NCBI GenBank assembly: GCA_021325455.1
Contig: JAJPHD010000017.1
Span: forward strand, 1-64,000
Length of the DNA stretch: 64,000 nt
From: Actinomycetota bacterium
GTDB lineage: Bacteria; Actinomycetota; Acidimicrobiia; Acidimicrobiales; JAJPHD01
Reading direction: 5' to 3'
This document shows, piece after piece, positions 32,058-39,334 of the stretch (its first letter is position 1; each line of letters begins with the position of its first letter). The notes under the pieces were generated by a model. It saw nothing but the letters and a program-made list of their open reading frames with translations, searched no databases and was not told the DNA's origin. Made by a program: the position numbers and the translations under genes.

Positions 32058-33305
32058 TCAGGTGCGGCCTGCGGCCCGCACGGTGTGAGGTGGCGCCTGC
32101 CGGGGCGGGGGCCGGCGGGCCAGGGCCGCCTCCACGGCCGGGCCCAGGCGCTCGGCCTTGGCCGCCTCCCGGACCGGCTCCTCGTCGTGGAGCTCGGGCA
32201 TGACCTCCTGGGCGAAGAGCTCCATCGACTCGCAGATGTGATCGTGGTGGTTGCGGCCGGCCTGGCTCACGAAGACCACCTGGTCGACGCCGGCATCGGC
32301 GTACCCCCTCAGCAGGTCCCGGATCTGGCGGGGCGTCCCGATCGCCCCCCGCAGGGACCCGAGGCCTTGCTCCAGGAGCTGGGCCCCGAGGATCTGGCCC
32401 GTCCTGGCGGCTACCTGGCGGTCGAAGCCCCAGCCCGAGCGGTTGGCCTGGAACTCGGACCACAGGTCGGTCCGCCCCGGCTGGTGGCTGCCGAACACGT
32501 AGTAGTGGGCGAGGGAGTACCCGAAGAAGTGCCCGCCGTCCAAGCCCCGCTCGATGGCCGTCTCCTCGTCGCGGTGGCACATGAAGGGCAGCACCACGGC
32601 CAGGTTGGGGTTGACGGAGAAGCCGGCGGGTACGCACTCGGCCGAGGCCAGGGTGGCGTAGTAGTCGTCGACCCACACCTTGGCCTCCGAGGGCTCCACG
32701 AAGGAGAACGAGAGGGCTCCGAGGCCCTTGGTGGCGGCCAGATGGATGGTGTCGCGCCGTGAGCAGGCCACCCACAGGGGCGGGTGCGGGCGCTGCAGAG
32801 GCTTGGGGACCACGTTGCGGGGGGGCATCTGGAGGTAGGCCCCGTCGTAGCCGGCGAAGGGCTCCTCGACGAACATGCGGGTCAGGGCGTCGAGCGCCTC
32901 CGCCCAGCGGGCCCGCTTCTCCTCCCTGGCCACGCCGAACCCCGCCAGCTCCACCTCGGAGGAGGTCTCCCCGGTGCCCAGCTCCACCCGTCCGTCGGAG
33001 ATGAGGTCCAAGGTGGCTGCCCTCTCGGCCACCCGGGCCGGATGGTTGTACGGGTGGGGCAGGGCGACGATCCCGTGGCCGATGCGGATGCGGCGGGTGC
33101 GCTGGCTCACCGCCCCCAGGAAGACCTCCGGGGCGGAGGAGTGGGAGTACTCCTCCAGGAAATGGTGCTCGACCTCCCATACGTGGTCGATGCCGAGGCG
33201 ATCAGCCAGCTCGACCTGCTCCAGGGCCTCCCGGAGGAGCCGGTGCTCGTCCCCCTCGTGCCAGGGCCTCGGGAGCTGGTGCTCGTAGAAGATTCCGAAC
33301 TTCAC
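32058..33305 (-). CDS. LLM-class flavin-dependent (luciferase-like) oxidoreductase
   Basis: GTG 33305 gives 415 residues beginning KFGIFYEHQLPRPW, the first beta strand of the bacterial luciferase barrel. Motifs are LADRLGIDHVWEVEHHFLEE, GHGIVALPHPYNHPARVAER, DLISDGRVELGTGETSSEVE and PPRNVVPKPLQRPHPPLWVA. The family uses FMN or F420. An extended C-terminus (about 340-415) includes RGYADAGVDQVVFVSQAGRN. The substrate is not predictable. The open frame extends upstream to 33620, but those residues do not look like the fold. Confidence 0.88.
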   Translation of the reverse strand: MKFGIFYEHQLPRPWHEGDEHRLLREALEQVELADRLGIDHVWEVEHHFLEEYSHSSAPEVFLGAVSQRTRRIRIGHGIVALPHPYNHPARVAERAATLDLISDGRVELGTGETSSEVELAGFGVAREEKRARWAEALDALTRMFVEEPFAGYDGAYLQMPPRNVVPKPLQRPHPPLWVACSRRDTIHLAATKGLGALSFSFVEPSEAKVWVDDYYATLASAECVPAGFSVNPNLAVVLPFMCHRDEETAIERGLDGGHFFGYSLAHYYVFGSHQPGRTDLWSEFQANRSGWGFDRQVAARTGQILGAQLLEQGLGSLRGAIGTPRQIRDLLRGYADAGVDQVVFVSQAGRNHHDHICESMELFAQEVMPELHDEEPVREAAKAERLGPAVEAALARRPPPRQAPPHTVRAAGRT

Positions 33306-33395
33306 CGGGACACCACTGGCACGACGGTGATTGTGTGCGGGCGGGCCGGTGCCGGTCAAGGCCTGCGGGAGGCCGTGGGGGGAGGGGGAGGAACC

Positions 33396-33431
33396 ATTTC
33401 GCCTATAATCTGGTCGTATAACTGGCGAAAT
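33396..33431 (+). promoter_or_regulatory. Promoter of the DEAD-box helicase gene with flanking inverted repeat
   Basis: A perfect -10 box TATAAT lies at 33404-33409 and a second, TATAAC, at 33417-33422. They are enclosed by an 8-bp inverted repeat, ATTTCGCC (33396-33403) and GGCGAAAT (33424-33431). The AT-rich island stands out in this genome. It could be an operator over the promoter, or the base of a hairpin in the helicase leader (about 50 bases). Confidence 0.6.
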
Positions 33432-33462
33432 TGCCCTGTCGACATCCCGCGCGAAAGAAGGC

Positions 33463-34638
33463 ATGACTACTACGTTCAACCAGCTGGGTCTGACGGCCGA
33501 GCTGGTATCGGCCCTCGAGGAGCAGGGCATCACCCACCCCTTCCCGATCCAGGGCCTCACCATCCCCGACGGCCTGGCCGGGCGTGACGTGTGCGGCAAG
33601 GCCAAGACCGGGTCGGGCAAGACCTTGGCCTTCGGCCTCCCCTTGCTGCAACGGCTCCAAGGCGCCGAGCGGGCCCCGTCCCGTCACCCCCGGGCCCTCG
33701 TCCTGGTGCCCACCCGGGAGCTGGCCACCCAGGTGGGATCGGTGCTGCGCCCGTTGGGCCAGAAGGTGGGCCGGCGGGTTCTCACCGTGTACGGAGGCGT
33801 GCCCATGGACAGCCAGGTGGCCAGCCTGCGCAAGGGGGTGGACGTCGTGGTGGCCACGCCCGGGCGCCTCATCGACTTGGAGGAGCGGGGGGAGTGCTCG
33901 TTGGCCGAGGTCTCGACCCTGGTCATCGACGAGGCCGACCGCATGGCCGACATGGGGTTCATCCCGCAGGTGGAGTGGATCCTGCGCCGGGTGGGCGGTG
34001 AGCACCAGACCATGCTGTTCTCCGCCACCTTGGACAGCGATGTGCGCTACCTGGTCCGCAACTACCTGCGGGACCCGGTGCGTCACGAGGTCTCCTCACC
34101 CCAGCCCACGGTTGAGGAGATGGAGCACCGGTTCCTGGCCGTGCACCAGATGGACAAGGCTCGCGTGGCGGCGGCCATCGCCCGGGGCGGCTACAAGACC
34201 CTTCTCTTCGTGCGGACCAAGCGGGGAGCGGACCGCTTGGCCGGCCAGTTGCGCCAGGAAGGGGTGAAGGCGGCCGCCATCCACGGCGACCTGCGCCAGT
34301 CGGCGAGGGAGAGGGCGCTGGCGGACTTCGCCCGGGGCAAGCTGGCGGCGCTGGTGGCCACGGACGTGGCTGCCAGGGGGCTCGACATCGAGGCGGTGGA
34401 CGTGGTGGTGCACTACGACCCCCCCGAGGACCACAAGTCCTACCTTCACCGTTCCGGGCGAACGGCGCGAGCCGGCGAGAGGGGCGTGGTGGCCACGTTG
34501 GTGCTGTGGGACCAGCGGGCCGAGGTGGAGCGCATCCAGCGTCGGCTGGGCCTCCAGCTGCCCATCGTGGAGGTCTTCTCCAACGACCCCAGGCTGGGGG
34601 AGCTGGCCAAGTGGCGTCCCCAGGAGGACGCCGCCTAG
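33463..34638 (+). CDS. DEAD-box RNA helicase
   Basis: A 391-residue ATP-dependent RNA helicase with all core motifs: Q motif FPIQGLTIP, motif I AKTGSGKT, Ia PTRELA, Ib TPGRLID, II VIDEADRM, III SATLDS, IV TLLFVRTKRGADRL, V ATDVAARGLD and VI HRSGRTARAG. It has no long C-terminal extension, so it is a minimal member. It probably unwinds structured RNA or assists ribosome assembly, which matters for GC-rich transcripts. It has a strong promoter with a palindrome upstream (33396-33431). It is divergent from the luciferase-like gene. Confidence 0.95.
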   Translation: MTTTFNQLGLTAELVSALEEQGITHPFPIQGLTIPDGLAGRDVCGKAKTGSGKTLAFGLPLLQRLQGAERAPSRHPRALVLVPTRELATQVGSVLRPLGQKVGRRVLTVYGGVPMDSQVASLRKGVDVVVATPGRLIDLEERGECSLAEVSTLVIDEADRMADMGFIPQVEWILRRVGGEHQTMLFSATLDSDVRYLVRNYLRDPVRHEVSSPQPTVEEMEHRFLAVHQMDKARVAAAIARGGYKTLLFVRTKRGADRLAGQLRQEGVKAAAIHGDLRQSARERALADFARGKLAALVATDVAARGLDIEAVDVVVHYDPPEDHKSYLHRSGRTARAGERGVVATLVLWDQRAEVERIQRRLGLQLPIVEVFSNDPRLGELAKWRPQEDAA

Positions 34639-34674
34639 GCGATCACCGGCGGGCCCCCGGTAGGGTGGCGGGCC

Positions 34675-35421
34675 GTGCTCCCCGACGACCAGGTTGACCG
34701 GGCGCTGGCGGTCTTCGCCCATCCCGACGACATCGACTTCGGCGCCGCCGGCACGGTGGCCCGCTGGGTGGAGGCGGGCACGAAGGTCACCTATGCGGTG
34801 GTGACAGACGGAGACGCCGGGGGGTTCGACCCTGCCGTGGCCAGGGAGGAGATCCCCCGTATCAGGAGGGCCGAGCAGCAGGAGGCGGCGGCTGAGCTGG
34901 GCGTCTCGGAGGTGGTCTTCCTGGGTTACCCCGACGGCAGGCTGAGCCCGTCCCTGGACCTGCGCCGCGACATCGCCCGCCTTGTCCGCCAGGTCAGGCC
35001 CCAGCGGGTCCTCACCCAGTCACCCCTGCGCAACCTGGACCGCATATACGCCAGCCACCCCGATCACCTGGCCACGGGCGAGGCGACGCTTTGCGCCGTG
35101 TACCCGGATGCCCGGAACCAGTTCGCCCACCCCGAGCTGGCAGCCGAGGGCCTGGCCGCCCACGTGGTCCCCGAGGTGTGGCTGATGGGAGGCCCCCCCG
35201 AGGGCCAGTGGGCCGATTCGGTGGGCTACGGGATGGTGGCGGTGGACGTCACCGATGTGGTGGACCGCAAGCTGGCCGCCTTGCGCAGGCACGTCAGCCA
35301 GATGGTCGAGATCGACGACCTGAGCGGCATGATCAAGGGCTGGCTGGGCTCGGTCGCGGCGGCGGCTGGCCTGCCCGACGGACGCCTGGCAGAGGCGTTC
35401 CGGGTCGTCGACACCCGGTAG
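34675..35421 (+). CDS. PIG-L (LmbE)-family zinc deacetylase
   Basis: GTG 34675, 248 residues. It has the zinc motif VFAHPDDIDFGAAGTVARWV (His, Asp and Asp of AHPDD), TDGDAGG, AAAELGVSEVVFLGYPDGRL and the second His motif IYASHPDHLATGEA. Members remove N-acetyl groups from GlcNAc conjugates (GPI precursors, mycothiol or teicoplanin-type substrates). In a mycothiol-using actinobacterium a MshB- or Mca-like role is possible, but the sequence does not decide. It is 36 bases downstream of the helicase and may be co-transcribed. Confidence 0.9.
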   Translation: MLPDDQVDRALAVFAHPDDIDFGAAGTVARWVEAGTKVTYAVVTDGDAGGFDPAVAREEIPRIRRAEQQEAAAELGVSEVVFLGYPDGRLSPSLDLRRDIARLVRQVRPQRVLTQSPLRNLDRIYASHPDHLATGEATLCAVYPDARNQFAHPELAAEGLAAHVVPEVWLMGGPPEGQWADSVGYGMVAVDVTDVVDRKLAALRRHVSQMVEIDDLSGMIKGWLGSVAAAAGLPDGRLAEAFRVVDTR

Positions 35422-35441
35422 CGCCGGCTCCTTCGGGGGGG

Positions 35442-36365
35442 TCAGCCCTCCCGGGCCTGGAAGTCGGCCCAGGTCCCCGCCAGCCCCTCCCGCAGCTCCA
35501 CGGTGGGTTGGAAGCCGTAGGAGCGGGCCCGGGAGGTATCGACCACCACAGCCGCCATCTCTCCCGGCTTGGGGTCCACGTGGGTGGCGGGTATGGCCCG
35601 GCCCGTCACCTGACGGGCCGCCTCCAGCAGCTCCAGCACGGAGGTGGAGTGCCCGGTGCCCACCACCAGCGGGCCCGGCTCGGGGATCTTGGCCGCCAGC
35701 AGCAGGGCCTGCACGGCATCCGACACGTGCAGGTAGTCCCTCTTCTGGAGACCGTCCCCGTATATGGAGAGGACCCCCCCCGAGAGGGCGGCGCGCATGA
35801 GGCGGGGGATGACCGAGTCCTTGCCGCCCATGCCCGGCCCGTAGATGTTGGTGAGGCGGACCGCGCAGGTGCCCATCCCGTAAGCCCCGGCGTAGGCGCT
35901 GGCCAGCATCTCCCCGGCCGCCTTCGTGCCCCCGTAGGGGGTGAGGGGGCGCAAGGGGGTCGTCTCGGAGATGGCGGTGGTGGCCGGGTCGGCACCGTTG
36001 AGGCCACCCCCCACCACGGCGTTGGTGGAGGCCAGGACAAAATGCGACACCCCGACGGCCCGGGCGCGCTCCAGGAGGGCCGCCGTCATGGCCACGTTGG
36101 TCTCGTAGACCTCCTGGGGCCGCTGCACCGACCCGAGGACCGAGGTCATGGCGGCCAGGTGGTAGACGACCTCGGTCCCTGGGCCGACGGCTCTCTCCAC
36201 CACTGCCGGGTCGCACAGGTCGCCCCCTACGCAGGGCACGGTCGGGTCGGGATGGGGGACCTTGTCGGCCACCACCACCTCGACGCCTTCGGAGCGAAGG
36301 TGGGCCACCAGGTGCTGGCCGATGAACCCCGATCCCCCGGTCACGAGGACCCGGGGGCTGCTCAC
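35442..36365 (-). CDS. NAD-dependent sugar epimerase/dehydratase
   Basis: The start is GTG 36365, which overlaps the GT2 stop codon (GTGA), giving 307 residues; a longer GTG start at 36377 is also open. It is an extended short-chain dehydrogenase with the nucleotide motif RVLVTGGSGFIGQHLVAHL, VVYHLAAMTSVLGSVQRPQE, catalytic Ser/Thr and Tyr in VLASTNAVVGGG and PLTPYGGTKAAGEML (the YxxxK motif is YGGTK), and RLTNIYGPGM. It is similar to UDP-glucose 4-epimerases. It is the last gene of the operon sqd1-like, GT2, epimerase, so it probably supplies or modifies a nucleotide sugar for the same glycan. Confidence 0.87.
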   Translation of the reverse strand: MSSPRVLVTGGSGFIGQHLVAHLRSEGVEVVVADKVPHPDPTVPCVGGDLCDPAVVERAVGPGTEVVYHLAAMTSVLGSVQRPQEVYETNVAMTAALLERARAVGVSHFVLASTNAVVGGGLNGADPATTAISETTPLRPLTPYGGTKAAGEMLASAYAGAYGMGTCAVRLTNIYGPGMGGKDSVIPRLMRAALSGGVLSIYGDGLQKRDYLHVSDAVQALLLAAKIPEPGPLVVGTGHSTSVLELLEAARQVTGRAIPATHVDPKPGEMAAVVVDTSRARSYGFQPTVELREGLAGTWADFQAREG

Positions 36366-37186
36366 CGCCACTTCCACCAGGTGGAGAGGATGACCCTGGC
36401 GTAATGGGCCCCGTAGAGGAGGTTGGGGCCCTTCTTGGTCTTGCCCGAGGACCGGGGCCGCATCGTCACCGGCACCTCGACGACCTTGAACTTGCGGCCG
36501 ATGGTCTCGAGCAACAGCTCTGCCGCCTGGTACTGGGGCTCATCGAGCCGCACGGCGGAGGCCACCTCGGCCGAGAGGGCCTTGAAGCCGGACGAGGAGT
36601 CGGTGATGCGCACACCGGTAAGGACCGAGATGAGCGCCGAGAAGAACACCACGCCGGCGTAGCGCACCCGGTCGTCGACATGGGCATGGCCCAGGCGCCG
36701 GGACCCGAGGACCAGGTCCGCCCAGCCCTCCATGATGGGCGCAGCCACCGTGTCCATCTGCCTCGGGTCGTACTGGCCGTCGGCGTCCACCACGACTATG
36801 TAACGGGCACCGTGGTCAACGGCCACCTTGTACCCGAGGCGGAGGGCGGCGCCCTGGCCTCGCTTGGCCCTGGCCCGGCACGTGTAGGCGCCGTGCTCCT
36901 CGGCCACCTGGGCCGTGGCATCGGTGGCCCCATCCACAACCACCAGGGCCGAGGTGGCGTACCCCCCAACCGTGGGCGGGATCCTCTCCACCACTGACCC
37001 GATGCTCCCCTCCTCGTTGTAGGCGGGGATCACCACCACCACGGGGCCGAGATCGGGGGCCCCGTAGCGGGCGGTGAAGTCGGAGAGGGCGTCAGCATCG
37101 ATGGGCCCCGCGGTCCAGGACGGACCGGATGGCGCCCGGACCTCGGTCAGAGGGTCGGCGGTGGCGGTAAGGGGGAGGAAGCGCAT
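36362..37186 (-). CDS. Glycosyltransferase family 2
   Basis: A 274-residue GT-A glycosyltransferase of the dolichol-phosphate mannose synthase-like type, without a C-terminal membrane domain. Motifs are VVVVIPAYNEEGSIGSVVER, VVDGATDATAQVAEEHGA, GQGAALRLGYKVAVDHGARY and the DXD in VVVDADGQYDPRQM. The acceptor-side motif is SSSGFKALS. It is nine bases downstream of the SQD1-like gene and overlaps the epimerase gene. The donor is unknown. By context it could transfer a hexose, perhaps sulfoquinovose, to a lipid carrier. Confidence 0.9.
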   Translation of the reverse strand: MRFLPLTATADPLTEVRAPSGPSWTAGPIDADALSDFTARYGAPDLGPVVVVIPAYNEEGSIGSVVERIPPTVGGYATSALVVVDGATDATAQVAEEHGAYTCRARAKRGQGAALRLGYKVAVDHGARYIVVVDADGQYDPRQMDTVAAPIMEGWADLVLGSRRLGHAHVDDRVRYAGVVFFSALISVLTGVRITDSSSGFKALSAEVASAVRLDEPQYQAAELLLETIGRKFKVVEVPVTMRPRSSGKTKKGPNLLYGAHYARVILSTWWKWR

Positions 37187-37195
37187 GGGTGGGCC

Positions 37196-38374
37196 CTATG
37201 AGGCCCGGGCCGGGGCGCTCACCGTCGACTGGGTCCGGCGCCATTCCACCGTGGGCCGGATGGCCGCGTCGATGACCCGGTCCCGGTAACGCTCGACCAC
37301 CTGGGCCAGGGAGGTGATGAGGTCGTCGTCGAGAAGATGAGGCACGAGGCCGAGGTCGAGCAGCTTGGTGTGGGCTGCCCGGTAGTAGTGGTCCTCGAGC
37401 TCCACCCGGGGGTCGGTGAGGTGGTCGATGCGATGCTCGCCCGGCACCACCTTTGCCACCATGTCGGCCATCTGGTTCACGGAGAAGGACTCGGTGAACT
37501 GGTTGAAGACCCGGTACTCGCCCTCGGCCGGGGGGTTGAGCAGGGCCAACTCGATGCAGGCCAGGGTGTCCCGGATGTCGAGCATGCCCCTCGTCTGGTT
37601 CCCCTTGCCGTAGACCGTCAACGGGTGCCCCACCACGGCCTGGATGACGAAGCGGTTGAGGACCGTCCCGAAGACGCCGTCGTAGTCGAAGCGGGTGGCC
37701 AGGTCAGGGTGGAGGGCCGTCTCCTCGGTCTGCTGGCCGTACACCACGCCCTGGTTGAGATCGGTGGACCGCAGTCCCCAGATCTTGCAGGCGAAGTGGA
37801 TGTTGTGGGAGTCGTGTACCTTGGACAGGTGGTAGAAGGACCCCGGTGACTTGGGGTAGGGGAGGGTGTCCGTCCTCCCCCGGTGGTGGATCTCGATGAA
37901 GCCCTCTTCGATGTCGATGTTGGGGGTGCCATACTCGCCCATGGAGCCCAGCTTCACGAGGTGGATGGAGGGGTCCTGGTCGGCTATGGCATAGAGCAGG
38001 TTGAGGGTGCCGACCACGTTGTTGACCTGGGTGTAGACGGCATGGGCCCGGTCGATCATCGAGTAGGGGGCGGACCGCTGCTCGGCGAAGTGCACGATGG
38101 CCTCCGGCCTGGCGTCGGCCAGGGTGGAGGAGACGAAGGCGGGATCGGTGAGGTCTCCGATGTACAGCCCGAGGGTCCGGCCCGCCACCTCCTCCCAGCA
38201 CTGGACCCGCCGCTGCAGGCGGGCGATGGGGACGAGGGAGTCCACACCCATCTCCAGGTCGTAGTGGCGACGCACCTGGTTGTCGACGACTCCCACGTCG
38301 TGCCCCCGCCGGGACAGGTGAAGGGCGGTGGGCCAACCGAGGTAACCGTCACCGCCAAGTACGAGGATCCTCAT
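37196..38374 (-). CDS. UDP-sulfoquinovose synthase (SQD1/SqdB/Agl3-like)
   Basis: A 392-residue extended SDR with a close match to plant SQD1 as I remember it: ILVLGGDGYLGWPTALHLSR, VDNQVRRHYDLEMGVDSLVP, HFAEQRSAPYSMIDRAHAVY, LVKLGSMGEYGTPNIDIEEG, TDTLPYPKSPGSFYHLSKVH and LNQGVVYGQQTEE. The active-site Thr/Met/Tyr/Lys region (MGEYGTPN, YHLSK) is intact. The reaction is UDP-glucose plus sulfite to UDP-sulfoquinovose. The product would feed sulfolipid or a sulfoquinovose-bearing glycan, as with archaeal Agl3. No SqdX-type GT4 glycosyltransferase is adjacent, but a GT2 is. Confidence 0.9.
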   Translation of the reverse strand: MRILVLGGDGYLGWPTALHLSRRGHDVGVVDNQVRRHYDLEMGVDSLVPIARLQRRVQCWEEVAGRTLGLYIGDLTDPAFVSSTLADARPEAIVHFAEQRSAPYSMIDRAHAVYTQVNNVVGTLNLLYAIADQDPSIHLVKLGSMGEYGTPNIDIEEGFIEIHHRGRTDTLPYPKSPGSFYHLSKVHDSHNIHFACKIWGLRSTDLNQGVVYGQQTEETALHPDLATRFDYDGVFGTVLNRFVIQAVVGHPLTVYGKGNQTRGMLDIRDTLACIELALLNPPAEGEYRVFNQFTESFSVNQMADMVAKVVPGEHRIDHLTDPRVELEDHYYRAAHTKLLDLGLVPHLLDDDLITSLAQVVERYRDRVIDAAIRPTVEWRRTQSTVSAPARAS

Positions 38375-38818
38375 GGGTGGCTGCTTTCCTTTCCGTCAGT
38401 TCCGGACCCGGTATGCCGGAGGACCGTTCGAGTCTGCCAGGTCGCCTCTGGCCCGTGGGGGATCGCGCGACCGCCGGCCAGGCGCGTCCCGACCAGACGG
38501 TAGCGGTCCCTGGCATGCATCCTGCCATCAGGGCCCGCCTGCTCTTCAGATGGGGGAAACGGCGTGGCTGCCCCCCGGCCCGGCCAAGCGGTCGGATCGG
38601 GTCGCCCGGCTGTCATAGGCATGGCGATCTGTGGTCGTTGTAGCTGGTAGGGCTCTCTGTTGTGGGTCTCCTGCCTGGGGCTCGAAGACCAGTCTCTGAC
38701 GAACCGGGCTCCCGGACCCCACCCCATGACCGACTCATGCGAGGGGCCGGAAGCGAGGCAGTCATGCAATCGTAACATTCTACCCACACGTTCTGCCAAT
38801 CCCTGCTATGGCTGGTGC
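38375..38818. other. Long intergenic region, no gene recognised
   Basis: About 440 bases between the SQD1-like gene (minus) and a small membrane protein gene (plus). Short open frames exist on both strands but lack ribosome sites, convincing third-position bias or any recognisable motif. GC is somewhat lower around 38600-38820. It probably holds two divergent promoters. I see no clear hairpin, repeat or tRNA. Confidence 0.5.
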
Positions 38819-39193
38819 ATGATGAGACTGAGCAGCGGCACTGCAAGGTGGGGGGCAAAGGCCCTGGCTGGCATACGGATCGGCGTCGGGGCGGCGGCCA
38901 TGGCGGCCCCCGTCCCCCTGTCCCGGGCATGGACCGGAGAAGACAGGGGAGCGGCGGTGCTCGGCCGGGCCCTGGCTGGGCGGGACATGGCCCTCGGGCT
39001 GGGGGCCATCCTGGCCATGCGCCACGATGCCCCCGTGAGGGGATGGGTGGAGGCGGGAGGCCTGGCCGACGCCATCGATCTGGCCGCCACCCTGCTGGCC
39101 TGGCGGTCGCTCCCCCGGGCCAGCCGTTGGGGGGTGGCAGCCGTGACGGCGGGCGGCGCGGTGGCGGCCCGGCTCGTCTCCATGTCCCTCTAG
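38819..39193 (+). CDS. Small DUF4267-like membrane protein
   Basis: A 124-residue hydrophobic protein starting at ATG 38819 (a second ATG follows at 38822). It has three to four membrane helices, with RIGVGAAAMAAPVPLSRAWT, VLGRALAGRDMALGLGAILA (the GRxLAxRDxxLG pattern seen in DUF4267 and similar small proteins) and DAIDLAATLLAWRSLPRASR. Function unknown. It is convergent with the ClC transporter gene and preceded by a long non-coding stretch. Confidence 0.65.
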   Translation: MMRLSSGTARWGAKALAGIRIGVGAAAMAAPVPLSRAWTGEDRGAAVLGRALAGRDMALGLGAILAMRHDAPVRGWVEAGGLADAIDLAATLLAWRSLPRASRWGVAAVTAGGAVAARLVSMSL

Positions 39194-39334
39194 CGCTCCT
39201 GGTCTGCTCCTCGTGCCCTCGGCCCGGCGGGCCCGCCGGGGGTGGCCAGCACGGGCCGTCCCGTCCCCGAGGGAGAGGCCCACGCCCTCGGTTCGCGGCC
39301 GGGGGAGGGTCAACGTGGGCAGGGGCTGGCCGCC

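Noticed and set aside
38371-38799. 142-codon minus-strand ORF upstream of the SQD1-like gene
   Set aside because: It overlaps the start of the SQD1-like gene, lacks a ribosome site, and its composition looks non-coding.
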